Positions 8,337-17,366 of a stretch of 64,000 bases of DNA are shown here, in pieces. The stretch's first letter is position 1. Each line of letters starts with the position of its first letter. The position numbers were made by a program, and so were the translations under genes. Below the pieces are notes generated by a model. It saw only the letters and a list, made by a program, of their open reading frames with translations, searched no databases and was not told where the DNA came from. The stretch is from Actinopolyspora mortivallis DSM 44261. GTDB taxonomy: Bacteria > Actinomycetota > Actinomycetes > Mycobacteriales > Pseudonocardiaceae. The stretch is taken from NCBI RefSeq assembly GCF_000384035.1, contig NZ_KB913024.1:3667899-3731898 (forward strand), read 5' to 3'.

Positions 8337-10163
8337 GTGCACAATCCCACCGTGATCGAAACGGCACTCGTGGAACTCATCGACCGCGCGGAGGCCGAGT
8401 GCGTCGAGGCACAACGGACGGACCTGAGCAACCGGTTGCGCCAGATCCGCAGCAGAGTACTCGATCCGGCCCAGCTCGTCCTCGTCGTCGGCGAGCCCGA
8501 ACAGGGCAAGAGCGAACTCGTCAACTCGCTCGTCAACGCGCCGGTCTGCGCCACGGGCGAGCACGTGAGCACCACGGTTCCCACTGTCGTACGACACTCC
8601 TCAGAGCCCTCGGCGCAGCTCGTCGGCCAGGAGACCCCGCAGAGCGCCGTGGGCGGGGACCGCTGGCCCGTGTCGATCGAGCGCCTGCACGAGGAGCTGG
8701 ACAACGCGCTGCGGGACGGCTACTCCCTCAGCCGCGCCGAGGTGGGACTGCCCCGTGCGCTGCTGGAGAACGGACTGGCCCTCATGGACACCCCCGCCGT
8801 CGGCGGCGTGGTCAGCTCCCTGGGCACCGTCACCGAGGAGGCCGTGGCCGAGGCCGACGCCCTTCTCATGGTCTCCGACGCCACCCAGGAACTGACCACC
8901 AACGAGCTGAACTTCCTGCGCCGGGTCACCTCGATGTGCCCGAACGTCGCACTGGTCCAACCCAAGATCGACTTCGTCCCGGACTGGCGGCGCATCGTCG
9001 AGATCAACCGCAAGCACATGGCCAACGCGGGAGTGGCGGGCAAGATCTTCCCCGTCTCCTCCCGGATCCGGGCCCGGGCCATGCGGGAGAAGAGCCAGGA
9101 ACTCAACACCGAGTCGGGCTTTCCCCCCCTGTTGGACTATCTCCGCAAGGAGATGGCCAGCGCGCACGAACAACTCACCCGCAGGCTGGTGGCCCACAAC
9201 GTCACCGAGGCCATCGACCGGATCACCACCTCCCTGCGCGAGGAGCTGAACAACCAGAGCCCACGCACGGCCACCGAGACCCTGCTCGAACTGGAGGCGG
9301 CCCAACGCCGCGCCGAGGACCTGAAACGGCTCTCCGGGCGCTGGCAGAAGACGCTCTCCGACGCCGTCCAGGAGTTGTACTCCGACATCGAGTACGACTT
9401 CCGGGAACGCAGCTGGGCCGTGCTGCACCAGGCCAACGAGACGCTGGACGAGGTGGACCCCGGCACCACCTGGGAGGACTTCGAGGACTGGCTGCGGCGG
9501 AACCTCTCCCGGGCGATCGCGGAGACCTTCGAGTGGCTCGACCGGCGCCGGGAGCGGATCACCGAGCAGGTCTGCGACGAACTGCTGCGCGAGCACGTGC
9601 GCACCCTGCCCGCCAGCGACCCCATCCCCGTGCCCGACCCCCTGCCCCGGGTTCCCGACCCCAAACCCCCGAAGAACGCCGACTACCCGCGCAAGGACCA
9701 GTTCCTGACCGGACTGCGCGGCTCCTACGGCGGCGTGCTGATGTTCGGGCTGATGACGAGCATGGCGGGACTGCCGTTGATGAACGTGGTCTCCATCTCG
9801 GCGGGGCTGCTGTTGGGCAGCAAGAGCCTGAACGAGGAGAAGGACGCCCGGCTGAAACGCAGACAGGCCGAGGCCCGCACCTCCGTACAGCGCTATGTCG
9901 AACACGTGGTCTTCCAGGTCAACAAGGAGGCCAGGGACGCCATCCGCCACATGCACCAGACGCTGCACGACCACTGCAACCGCATCACCGAACAGGCCCA
10001 GATCAGCATCAGCCGGTCCATCCAGGACACCAAGCGCTCGGCCGAGCAGAGCGCCGTGGACCGGGACGCCCGCGCCAGGGAGATCAAGAAGAAACTCGAG
10101 GAACTCAACGCGCTGCGCAAGAAGGCCGCCACGTTGACCTCCAACCGCATCACAGCCGCATGA
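8337..10163 (+). CDS. Dynamin-like GTPase, IniA-like
   Basis: This is a 608-aa bacterial dynamin-family protein. The G1 loop is GEPEQGKSE (residues 52-60), the switch/G3 motif is DTPAVGG near residue 151, and a G4-like QPKID follows. The middle and end are long helical stalk segments. A hydrophobic paddle-like stretch near residues 465-492 (VLMFGLMTSMAGLPLMNV) should insert in the membrane. Length and order match mycobacterial IniA (about 640 aa), a membrane-remodelling GTPase linked to isoniazid and ethambutol tolerance. The GTG at 8337 has no clear ribosome site; GTG at 8352 is an alternative. The stop overlaps the next start by 4 bp (ATGA), so it is translationally coupled to the IniC-like gene. 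Confidence 0.85.
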   Translation: MHNPTVIETALVELIDRAEAECVEAQRTDLSNRLRQIRSRVLDPAQLVLVVGEPEQGKSELVNSLVNAPVCATGEHVSTTVPTVVRHSSEPSAQLVGQETPQSAVGGDRWPVSIERLHEELDNALRDGYSLSRAEVGLPRALLENGLALMDTPAVGGVVSSLGTVTEEAVAEADALLMVSDATQELTTNELNFLRRVTSMCPNVALVQPKIDFVPDWRRIVEINRKHMANAGVAGKIFPVSSRIRARAMREKSQELNTESGFPPLLDYLRKEMASAHEQLTRRLVAHNVTEAIDRITTSLREELNNQSPRTATETLLELEAAQRRAEDLKRLSGRWQKTLSDAVQELYSDIEYDFRERSWAVLHQANETLDEVDPGTTWEDFEDWLRRNLSRAIAETFEWLDRRRERITEQVCDELLREHVRTLPASDPIPVPDPLPRVPDPKPPKNADYPRKDQFLTGLRGSYGGVLMFGLMTSMAGLPLMNVVSISAGLLLGSKSLNEEKDARLKRRQAEARTSVQRYVEHVVFQVNKEARDAIRHMHQTLHDHCNRITEQAQISISRSIQDTKRSAEQSAVDRDARAREIKKKLEELNALRKKAATLTSNRITAA

Positions 10164-11650
10164 ACGCACCGAGTGACGCCGAGCCACCGCCCACGGGCCT
10201 GCTGGGGCAGGCCAGGGCACTGCTGCTCCGTACGATGACCTTCTACCGCGACGACCCCCGCACCGCGGGCTGGTTGCGCACCCGCCTGGAGCGGCTCTCC
10301 GAACCGCTGCGCATGGCCGTGACCGGAAGGGTGAAGTCGGGCAAGTCCACCCTGGTCAACGCGCTGGTCGGCGCCGAGATCGCCCCCAGTGACACCGAGG
10401 AGCGCACCCAGGTCAACACCGTGTTCCGCTACGGGGACGAACCCCGGATCACGGTGCACACCCCGCACGGGACCCAGCAGCACGTCTGTCGGGGCAAGCT
10501 GGATCCGGCGACCATCCGCGACCTGCAACGTTGGAGACCGGACGAGGTCGCCCGGCTGGTGATCGAGACCCCCTCGCCCGGTCTCCAGGCGATCACGCTC
10601 ATCGAGACGCCGGGAGTGGCCTCCACGGCGGTGCAGGAGACCGGCAGGTCGGCGCTGGCCCAGATCCTCTCCGAGGCCGACGCGGTGCTCTACCTGACGC
10701 GCCAGCCCCAGCAGACGGACGTGCAGTTCCTGCACTCGGTGCACGAGCTGCGCGTCGCGCGGCGGGCACCGATCAACACGGTGCTCGCGCTGTCCCGCGC
10801 CGACGAGGTGGCCGCCGGGGACGAGGACGCCCTGGAGACCGCCGAGCGGAGGGCGGCGCGTTACCGACAGGACCCCAAGATCCGTTCCTTCACCCAACAC
10901 GTCATCCCCGTCGCGGGGCTGTGCGCGCAGGGGGCGAGCGCGCTGGACCGACAGCGCTTCGAGGCGCTGCGCGGGCTGGCCACGCTCGACGGAACACGGA
11001 TCGAGGACCAGCTGCTGTCGGCCGAGAGGTTCACCAAGGCCACCGAACCCGAGGGCGTGGACTCCGGCACCAGACAGACCCTGCTGAACGAGCTCGGCCT
11101 GTTCGGGCTGCGTCGTGCGCTGGACCTGCTCGCCCGGGGAGTCGACGAACCCACCAGGCTGCGGGACGCGCTGCTGGAGGAGAGTCGCATCGGCGTGCTG
11201 CAGGAGGCGGTGCACCTGCAGTTCGTGGAACGGCAGGAGGCGTTGCGGGCCCGTTCGGTGCTGATGGCCGTGGACATGGTGTTGCGGGCCCATCCCCGTC
11301 CGGGCAGCAGGCAGCTGCGGGGGGAGTTGGACCGGCTGCTGGCCAACGCCCACGAGTGGGACGAGCTGCGGGTGCTGTCCGGGCTGTGGTCCGGGCAGCT
11401 GCGGCTGCCGCACCCGCTGCGTCAGGAGGCCGAACAGGTGCTGGGCGCGCGCGGCCCCCATCCCGGCGTGCGGTTGGGAGCACCGCCCCAGGCCCAGCCC
11501 CGCGAACTGGTCGAACGGGCCGGTGCTCTCGCTCGGCGCTGGCGCGCGTTGGCGGCCGACCCGCTCTTCGACCGTGCGCACCGGCAGGCCGTGCGTACCG
11601 TCCAGCGCAGTTGCGAACGGCTGCTGCTCACCCTGACCGGCGGCCAGTAA
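10160..11650 (+). CDS. Dynamin-like GTPase, IniC-like
   Basis: This is a 496-aa GTPase, almost the length of mycobacterial IniC. The G1 loop is GRVKSGKST (residues 55-63), followed by Thr-containing TEERTQVNT, the G3-like ETPGVAS near 148 and the G4-like SRAD near 212. The C-terminal half is helical and lacks an obvious membrane paddle. The ATG overlaps the stop of the IniA-like gene by 4 bp, so the two products are likely made in a fixed ratio and act together, in line with paired bacterial dynamins. The frame is open far upstream, but only the part from 10160 resembles the family. Confidence 0.85.
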   Translation: MNAPSDAEPPPTGLLGQARALLLRTMTFYRDDPRTAGWLRTRLERLSEPLRMAVTGRVKSGKSTLVNALVGAEIAPSDTEERTQVNTVFRYGDEPRITVHTPHGTQQHVCRGKLDPATIRDLQRWRPDEVARLVIETPSPGLQAITLIETPGVASTAVQETGRSALAQILSEADAVLYLTRQPQQTDVQFLHSVHELRVARRAPINTVLALSRADEVAAGDEDALETAERRAARYRQDPKIRSFTQHVIPVAGLCAQGASALDRQRFEALRGLATLDGTRIEDQLLSAERFTKATEPEGVDSGTRQTLLNELGLFGLRRALDLLARGVDEPTRLRDALLEESRIGVLQEAVHLQFVERQEALRARSVLMAVDMVLRAHPRPGSRQLRGELDRLLANAHEWDELRVLSGLWSGQLRLPHPLRQEAEQVLGARGPHPGVRLGAPPQAQPRELVERAGALARRWRALAADPLFDRAHRQAVRTVQRSCERLLLTLTGGQ

Positions 11651-11773
11651 CTCCTCCCTCACTCTCCCGCCCCGGCCTCCGGTCCGGAAGGCCCGGACGA
11701 CGAGGGGGTCAGGCGGACTCCGTGTCGAGTACCGCGCGGTGGCGCAACCCTGCTCACACGCTGGCGTGCGACC

Positions 11774-11797
11774 AAGGTGCAGCGAAAACTGCACCTT
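11774..11797. repeat. Perfect 9-bp inverted repeat after the ini-like operon
   Basis: AAGGTGCAG (11774-11782) and CTGCACCTT (11789-11797) flank a 6-nt loop CGAAAA. It may act as a terminator of the iniA-iniC transcript or as an operator of the next gene; no T-tract follows. Confidence 0.5.
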
Positions 11798-11830
11798 CGT
11801 ACATGTCGACAACCGTGTTCCGTCGCATAA

Positions 11831-11845
11831 GTTCTTCAGAAGAAC
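11831..11845. promoter_or_regulatory. 15-bp palindrome, possible operator
   Basis: GTTCTTC-A-GAAGAAC is a perfect 7-bp inverted repeat with one central base, 45 bp upstream of the small secreted-protein gene at 11890. A direct repeat ACGTTCG (11854-11860 and 11867-11873) lies between. The arrangement looks like an operator, but the regulator is unknown. Confidence 0.4.
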
Positions 11846-11889
11846 ACGATAAAACGTTCGTAGCGGACGTTCGAATCGAGGAGAGAACA

Positions 11890-12234
11890 ATGAAGAAGGC
11901 TCTGGCAGTGCTCGGTGTCTCGGCCGCCGGTCTCATCGCTTTTCCCGGCGCAGCGATGGCCGCTGACAACGGAGACGGTACGGTGCAGTGCGTCGTCGGC
12001 GAGATCTGCCTGTCCGAACACAGCAATGGCGACGGCGGACTCGCTCACTTTTTCCGGCCAACTGTAATCTCTGTTACAGAGAGATATGGTACATTCGGCG
12101 GGCCCCTCGGATCGAACCGGAGACAACGCGTGCAGAAGGTCCACCACGCTGTGGACCCATCCCCTCCAGGAAACAACTCAGCGGCAAACACGACTGTCGC
12201 AACGTCTGCGGACTCACCTCACGGAGGAAAGTGA
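11890..12234 (+). pseudogene. Small secreted protein resembling peptidase-inhibitor I36 family, probably frameshifted
   Basis: A clear signal peptide (MKKALAVLGVSAAGLIAFPGAAMA) is followed by VQCVVGEICLSEHSNGDGG, which resembles the start of secreted I36-type actinomycete proteins (C-x5-C-L-x4-SN-x-GG). After about residue 57 the resemblance moves to other frames: near 12104 frame 2 reads DRTGDNA, and near 12185 frame 3 reads LSGKHDCRNVCGLTSRRKVN. I read this as a decayed gene with at least two frameshifts. The current frame still gives 114 aa to the stop at 12234. GAGGAGAG lies upstream of the ATG. The end overlaps the convergent glycosyltransferase gene by 21 bp. Confidence 0.5.
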
Positions 12235-13515
12235 ATCCCCTTGTCCTACGTCATCCCAGTCCTCCTGGCGAGAAAACGGGTGACACATGGCCGAAAAAGT
12301 CGCCAACGCGACCACCAGGAATCCGAGAACCACGAAAGAAGCCGCACGAAACTGGTCGACAGGAGAAAGGTTCAACATCAAATCCCGATCCAGCGGCAAT
12401 CTTCCGAACGGTGACCAGAAGATAACGGAAACCGACAGAACAGAAAGGGACAGCCACAATTTGCTGTAATTTTTCAGACCATACACAACCATGAAAAGGA
12501 CCGTGGGAGCGAGCCAAACCCAGTGATTGGACCAGGACGTCGGTGATATCAGAAGGGCGACCAATCCGATCGTCATCACGGACAACGTGTCAGAAGAGTT
12601 ACGAACACAGTAGACGGTCACTCCCCCCAACACCACACAGGCGAGCAGCCACAACGAGATCTGTAACCCCGCAGGAAGATCAGTACGGTTCAGAACAGCC
12701 AGTACTGTCTGGTTACTCCGCAACGGAGAACCGAAGGCAGAGGCTGCTGGACCCTGCGTGAACCAGTACTTGACGGAGGCTTCGAAAGCTATCACGAAAC
12801 CAGCCAGGGTCGCCAGCGCCCCTGTCGCTACCGCCGTTCCAGCCGCGCGGAAATTTTTCCGCATCAGGAAGAGCAGCACGAAAGCTCCGGGAATAATCTT
12901 CACCGCAGCGGCCAGTCCGATCAACATTCCCCGTGGCCAACGTGGATTACGCGTAAGGCAGTCCGCGACCACCATTCCCATCAATACGATGTTGATCTGC
13001 CCCTGCGCGAAACATCCGGACACCGGCCCAAGAAAAAGAGAAGCCCTGGCGAGAACCAACGACAACGCGAAACAAAACAGTCGGTCACCACTGCCCCAGA
13101 CGCGCCGAAGAACGAGATGAAAAGTGACAACCAGGGCCGCCGTGTTCAGCAGATACAGCAAAGTTATGTCTACTTTGAGCGGTAACACGGCCAACGGAGC
13201 CAACGTCAACAGCGCAAACGGAGGATAAACCCAGGGAAGCGGGTCTTCGTTCGTGATCGGAGAGCTGGAGGGCATGACGTTCTCACCGTGCAGCCAGGCA
13301 TCCACAGCTCTGCGATACACATCGTGGTCCGGCCAGAACTCCTGTACCGAAACACGCGTCCAGAGCTCCCAGCCGAGCGCTACTACGGACAGCGCGATCA
13401 ATCCCAGTGAAACGGCCAACCAAGAATTACTCCGCCCCGTTCCCTTCGCCCTCCTTCCAGAGGACTGAGGCGGTCCCGGAGGGGCATGACCGGAAGGCAT
13501 GTGATCACTTCTCAT
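12214..13515 (-). CDS. GT87-family polyprenol-phosphate-mannose-dependent mannosyltransferase-like membrane protein
   Basis: This is a 433-aa integral membrane protein with about 10 hydrophobic segments. GT-C features include an acidic loop after the first helix (FWPDHDVYRRAV), PWVYPPFALLTLAP, the GQINIVLMGM motif and the AAVKIIPGAF motif, all typical of GT87 alpha-mannosyltransferases used for actinobacterial glycolipids. Catalysis is expected on the outer face of the membrane with a lipid-linked mannose donor. Codon use and GC are clearly lower than in neighbouring genes, which suggests later acquisition. The acceptor cannot be deduced. Confidence 0.8.
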   Translation of the reverse strand: MRSDHMPSGHAPPGPPQSSGRRAKGTGRSNSWLAVSLGLIALSVVALGWELWTRVSVQEFWPDHDVYRRAVDAWLHGENVMPSSSPITNEDPLPWVYPPFALLTLAPLAVLPLKVDITLLYLLNTAALVVTFHLVLRRVWGSGDRLFCFALSLVLARASLFLGPVSGCFAQGQINIVLMGMVVADCLTRNPRWPRGMLIGLAAAVKIIPGAFVLLFLMRKNFRAAGTAVATGALATLAGFVIAFEASVKYWFTQGPAASAFGSPLRSNQTVLAVLNRTDLPAGLQISLWLLACVVLGGVTVYCVRNSSDTLSVMTIGLVALLISPTSWSNHWVWLAPTVLFMVVYGLKNYSKLWLSLSVLSVSVIFWSPFGRLPLDRDLMLNLSPVDQFRAASFVVLGFLVVALATFSAMCHPFSRQEDWDDVGQGDSLSSVR

Positions 13516-13591
13516 CAGCGGTCAATCTACCCCAACCTCCGGTATAGCGCTGGCGACTACCGAGAAACCGATGCGAGCCCGACCACGAAAA

Positions 13592-13627
13592 ACCGGGTCC
13601 GACGGTGTGGGCACCGTCGGACCCGGT
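13592..13627 (-). terminator. Rho-independent terminator of katA
   Basis: A perfect 16-bp stem (13592-13607 with 13612-13627) has a 4-nt loop and is followed on the minus strand by TTTTT (AAAAA at 13588-13592 on the plus strand). It lies 56 bp past the catalase stop. Confidence 0.85.
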
Positions 13628-13683
13628 CGGTGGTGGGAACCACAGTCAGCCCGCGGCCACGCGGTGGCCGCACCGGGGAAGGC

Positions 13684-15129
13684 TCAGTTCTGAACCCTCT
13701 CGGCGATCTTGTCGCCGGTGTCCTTGTCCACGTTGCGCCAGTACTGCAGCGCACGCTCCAGGATGGGCTGGCTGACGCCCTTGGACAGGTGCCCGGCGAC
13801 GTTGTTCACGAAGCGCTGCCGCTGCTCGTCGCTGAAGACCTCGCGGACCAGGGTTCCGGCCTGGCCGAAGTCGTCGTCCTCGGCGTGCAGCTGGTAGGCC
13901 GAGCGGACGACCTCCTCCTCGATGCCCTGGGCGGAGTGCTCGGTGCCCTGGGCGGTGTCGGCGTGCGGGCCGCCGTAGGAGTTCGGCGCGTACACCGGGT
14001 CCTGCCCGTAGCTGTAGCGCATCGGGCCGTCCTTGGCGTAGGAGTTCACCTGGGCGGTGGGCCGGTTGACCGGCAGGTCCATGTAGTTCGGACCGATGCG
14101 GTAGCGGTGGGCGTCCGGGTAGGAGAACAGCCTGCCCTGCAGCATCTTGTCCGGCGACGGGCCGATGCCGGGAACCATGTTGGACGGCTCGAAGGCGGCC
14201 TGCTCGATCTGGGCGAAGTAGTTCTCCGGATTGCGGTTGAGCACGAACCGGCCGACCTTGATCAGCGGGTAGTCGCCGTGCGGCCACACCTTGGTCAGGT
14301 CGAACGGGTTGAACCGGTAGTCCGGAGCCTCCTCGATCGGCATGACCTGCACGTACAGCGTCCAGCTCGGGTTGTTGCCGGACTTGATGCTCGTCCACAG
14401 GTCACGGATGTGGTGGTCGGCGTCCTCACCGGCCAGCCGGTCGGCCTCCTCCTGGGTGAGGAAGTCGTGGCCCTGGTCGGTCTTGAAGTGGTACTTCACC
14501 CAGAACTTCTCGCCCTTGGCGTTTTCCCACATGAAGGTGTGCGAACCGTAGAGGTTCATGTTCCGCCAGGTCTTCGGGATACCCCGGTCACCCATCAGCC
14601 AGGTCACCTGGTGGGCCGACTCGGGGCAGTGGGTCCAGAAGTCCCACTGCATGTCGTGGTCCCGCAGGTGGTTGTCCGCCCGGCGCTTCTGGGAGCGGAT
14701 GAAGTCGGGGAACTTGATCGCGTCCCGGATGAAGAACACCGGAGTGTTGTTACCGACGAGGTCGTAGTTGCCCTCGGAGGTGTAGAACTTGATGGCCGTG
14801 CCGCGCGGGTCGCGCCAGGTGTCGGGGGAACCCAGCTCACCGGCGACCGAGGAGAAGCGGATCAGCGCCTCGGTCTTGGCGCCGGGCTGGAACAGCGCGG
14901 CCTTGGTGTACTGGCTGACGTCCTCGGTGGTCTCGAAGAAGCCGAAAGCGCCACCGCCCTTGGCGTGCACCACGCGTTCGGGCACCCGCTCGCGGTTGAA
15001 CTGCGCGTTCTTCTCGATCAGGTAGTGATCCTGCAGCAGGATCGGGCCGTTGCTTCCCGCGGTCAGCGAGTGGTCGTCGCTGGCCACCGGGATGCCGGCG
15101 TTGGTCGTCGTGGGCCGTGGCGAACTCAC
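13684..15129 (-). CDS. katA: Monofunctional haem catalase (clade 3, small subunit)
   Basis: This 481-aa catalase decomposes hydrogen peroxide. The active-site histidine is in ERVVHAKG, the distal asparagine is in [11 protein letters not shown], and the proximal haem tyrosine is in [16 protein letters not shown]. All core motifs are intact and the length is normal for small-subunit catalases. The GTG start is preceded by GAGGAGGG. The gene follows a Fur-family repressor gene by 37 bp on the same strand, the classical catR/furA-katA arrangement, so it is likely derepressed by peroxide. It ends at a strong terminator. Confidence 0.95.
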   Translation of the reverse strand: MSSPRPTTTNAGIPVASDDHSLTAGSNGPILLQDHYLIEKNAQFNRERVPERVVHAKGGGAFGFFETTEDVSQYTKAALFQPGAKTEALIRFSSVAGELGSPDTWRDPRGTAIKFYTSEGNYDLVGNNTPVFFIRDAIKFPDFIRSQKRRADNHLRDHDMQWDFWTHCPESAHQVTWLMGDRGIPKTWRNMNLYGSHTFMWENAKGEKFWVKYHFKTDQGHDFLTQEEADRLAGEDADHHIRDLWTSIKSGNNPSWTLYVQVMPIEEAPDYRFNPFDLTKVWPHGDYPLIKVGRFVLNRNPENYFAQIEQAAFEPSNMVPGIGPSPDKMLQGRLFSYPDAHRYRIGPNYMDLPVNRPTAQVNSYAKDGPMRYSYGQDPVYAPNSYGGPHADTAQGTEHSAQGIEEEVVRSAYQLHAEDDDFGQAGTLVREVFSDEQRQRFVNNVAGHLSKGVSQPILERALQYWRNVDKDTGDKIAERVQN

Positions 15130-15166
15130 GATCGTCCCTCCTCGTGGTGGTTGAGATGTCCGCCGG

Positions 15167-15622
15167 TCACTGTTCGGCGGACCTGCAGTCGGGGCAGTAT
15201 CCCCAAAAAACGATCTCGGCTTCGTCCACGGAGTATCCTGCCGTGGTCGAAGGAGTCAGGCACGGTGCCGAACCGTGGACACAGTCCACGTCCTCGGTCC
15301 GTCCGCAGTCGCGACACACCAGGTGGTGGTGGTTGTCCGCCGTACGGGACTCGAACCGTGCCGGATGACCGGCGGGCTCGATCCTGCGTAACAACCCGGC
15401 CGCGGTGCACGCGTGCAGCACGTCGTAGACGGCTTGGGTGGACACCGAGCCGATGTCCCTCCGTACGGCACCAGCCACCTGCTCGGCGGTCGAGTGCGGA
15501 TTGCTCGACAGCCAGTCGAGCACGGCCACGCGGGGGGCGGTGGCCCGGAGCCCCACCGCGCGCAGCCGTTCCCGCGTGCCGTCTTCCGCGACCTGACCGC
15601 CGGATGTCGTCCTGGATGCCAT
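15167..15622 (-). CDS. catR: Fur-family peroxide-responsive repressor (CatR/FurA type)
   Basis: This is a 151-aa Fur-family regulator. The winged helix spans residues 20-85 ([25 protein letters not shown]). The metal-binding part has [10 protein letters not shown] and YCPDC, giving two CxxC pairs for structural zinc, plus a His-rich regulatory site. The short distance to katA and the family assign it as the repressor of catR-katA. The ATG lies within about 10 bases of a -10-like box and has no ribosome site, so the mRNA may be leaderless, as described for furA promoters in related genera. Confidence 0.9.
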   Translation of the reverse strand: MASRTTSGGQVAEDGTRERLRAVGLRATAPRVAVLDWLSSNPHSTAEQVAGAVRRDIGSVSTQAVYDVLHACTAAGLLRRIEPAGHPARFESRTADNHHHLVCRDCGRTEDVDCVHGSAPCLTPSTTAGYSVDEAEIVFWGYCPDCRSAEQ

Positions 15623-15631
15623 AACACGGAC

Positions 15632-15662
15632 AGTATGCCACGCGCAGATTGGAATAAGTCAA
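15632..15662 (-). promoter_or_regulatory. catR promoter with FurA-box
   Basis: Read on the minus strand, TTGACTTATTCCA (15662-15650) matches the FurA operator core TTGACTnATTCCA known from mycobacterial and streptomycete furA promoters, and includes a -35-like TTGACT. A -10-like CATACT lies at 15637-15632. The predicted operator overlaps the promoter, consistent with autoregulation. Confidence 0.7.
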
Positions 15663-15737
15663 GAAAATACGCCGGTCTTCCCCGACACGTGTGACGAGGA
15701 ATCCCCCGACAGAGCTCCCGACGGAACGCCGCCGGAC

Positions 15738-17150
15738 TCACAGCACGAGGTAGATCCCCCACGAGATGAGGAAACCGACCACGCCGATCAACGTCTCCAT
15801 CACCGTCCAGGTCCGCAGGGTGGTGGGCACGTCCATGCCCAGCAGCCGACCGATCAACCAGAATCCCGAGTCGTTGACGTGCGAGAGCACCGTCGATCCC
15901 GAGGCGATCGCGATGACGATCAGGCAGAGGTCGACCGCCGACAGCCCGGAGGCCGCCGAGACCGCGGGAGCGATGAAACCGGCGGCCGTGGTCAGTGCCA
16001 CGGTCGCCGAACCCTGCGCCACGCGCATCACGACGGCGATCAGGAAGGCCGCCACGATGATCGGGATCCCCGCGCCGTTGAGCGCGGCGGCCAGCGCCTT
16101 GCCGACCCCGGCCTCGGCGAGCACCGCCCCGAACATGCCACCGGCGCCGGTGATCAGGATGACCGCGGCGATGGTGCTCAGGCTGGAGGTGAGCTCCCGC
16201 TCGATCTGCTCACCCGTCATCCCGCGCCGCAGCCCCAGGGCCACCGAGGAGACCAGCACGGCCACGGCCAGGGCGATCGGGCTCTGTCCGACGAGTATGG
16301 CCACCTGCACCGCCCGCGCCTCGGAGTCGACCACACCCTCCTCGGCCAAGGCGCTCAGTCCGGTGTTCATGAAGATCAGCAGCAACGGCAGCAACAGCAG
16401 CCCGAGCACCGAACCCGTGCCCGGCACACTCCCCTCCGGAGCGGCCCCCTCTCCGGTGGCGGTGGAGTTGCCGGGAACCTCCAGGAAGTTGCGCGCACCG
16501 CTCCACAGGCCGAATCCGTAGGCCGCCACGAACCAGGTCGGGATCCCCACCACCAGGCCGACCAGCAACAGCAACCCCGTGTTCGCCCCGATGAGCCCGG
16601 CCGCGGACACCGGCCCCGGGTGTGGGGGGACGAAGGCGTGCATGACGGCGAAGGACCCGGCCACGGGCAGCGCGTAGCGCAGGACCGAACCGCCGAGCCT
16701 GCGGGCCACCGTGAACACGATCGGCAGGAAGATGATCACTCCCGCGTCCAGGAAGATCGGGAAGCCGAACAACAGCCCCGCCACCCCGAGGGCGAGCGGC
16801 GCGCGGCGTTCCCCGAAGCGACGCACCAACGAGTCGGCCAGCACGGAGGCGCCGCCGGAGATCTCCAGCATCCTGCCCAACATGGCACCGAAACCGACGA
16901 TCAACGCGACTTCGGCCAGCGTCCCACCGAGTCCCTCGTTGAGGGTGTCCATCACCCGGTCGAGCGGGATGCCCAACACCAGGGCCGTCGCCAGGCTGAC
17001 CGCCAGCAGCGCGATCATCGGCTGGAGCTTGACGAAGACCACCAGCACCAGCAGCACCGCGACGGACCCCGCGGCCACCGCCAGGGTGCCCGTCGCCCCC
17101 CATGCGGAGTCGTTGGCGGCCTGCTCGGCCGCGGCGAGCGCTCCTTGCAC
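15738..17150 (-). CDS. gntP: Gluconate:H+ symporter, GntP family
   Basis: This is a 470-aa polytopic permease with about 12 hydrophobic segments. Family motifs include GFGAMLGRMLEISGGA, FGFPIFLDAGVIIFLPI, HAFVPPHPGPVSAAGL and the C-terminal SGSTVLSHVNDSGFWLIG. It imports gluconate or a related aldonate with protons. The GTG start has AGGGG upstream. It lies 216 bp downstream of the gluconate kinase gene on the same strand, so import and phosphorylation are encoded together. The gap contains an AT-rich AGTATGACT element that could be a second promoter. Confidence 0.9.
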   Translation of the reverse strand: MQGALAAAEQAANDSAWGATGTLAVAAGSVAVLLVLVVFVKLQPMIALLAVSLATALVLGIPLDRVMDTLNEGLGGTLAEVALIVGFGAMLGRMLEISGGASVLADSLVRRFGERRAPLALGVAGLLFGFPIFLDAGVIIFLPIVFTVARRLGGSVLRYALPVAGSFAVMHAFVPPHPGPVSAAGLIGANTGLLLLVGLVVGIPTWFVAAYGFGLWSGARNFLEVPGNSTATGEGAAPEGSVPGTGSVLGLLLLPLLLIFMNTGLSALAEEGVVDSEARAVQVAILVGQSPIALAVAVLVSSVALGLRRGMTGEQIERELTSSLSTIAAVILITGAGGMFGAVLAEAGVGKALAAALNGAGIPIIVAAFLIAVVMRVAQGSATVALTTAAGFIAPAVSAASGLSAVDLCLIVIAIASGSTVLSHVNDSGFWLIGRLLGMDVPTTLRTWTVMETLIGVVGFLISWGIYLVL

Positions 17151-17366
17151 GAATCTGCCCCTTTGTCACCACCGGGCATCACCCGAACGGATGCCGAACG
17201 GGGCAGATCCTCACAAGGCGTGCCTGCACCTCGCCAGGGCTCTGGATCGCTTCAGTCATACTTTTTTTCGATGCCGTTCACGCCGTTGACACGGCGCTCC
17301 ACCGGTTGGTAACGATCCGTGGTCACGGTCCCGGGACGAACCCAGGAGCACCGCGCACGAGCGGGC

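Noticed and set aside
6946-8367. Minus-strand open frame opposite the iniB-like gene, with a Val/Asp/His repeat
   Set aside because: The repetitive composition mirrors the real repeat gene on the other strand. The N-terminal IniB domain match and ribosome site favour the plus strand.
8258-10159. Upstream extension of the IniC-like frame through the IniA-like gene
   Set aside because: The translation before residue M at 10160 is Arg/Pro/Gly-rich shadow sequence; the GTPase family begins at 10160 with the ATGA overlap.
13486-15624. Long plus-strand open frame opposite the catalase and catR genes
   Set aside because: It is antisense to genes with intact catalytic motifs. The translation is Val/Leu/Gly-rich low complexity, with no ribosome site.
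17286-17320. A TTGACA ... TAACGA promoter-like pair on the plus strand
   Set aside because: No gene follows on the plus strand; both flanking genes are on the minus strand. It is probably fortuitous.
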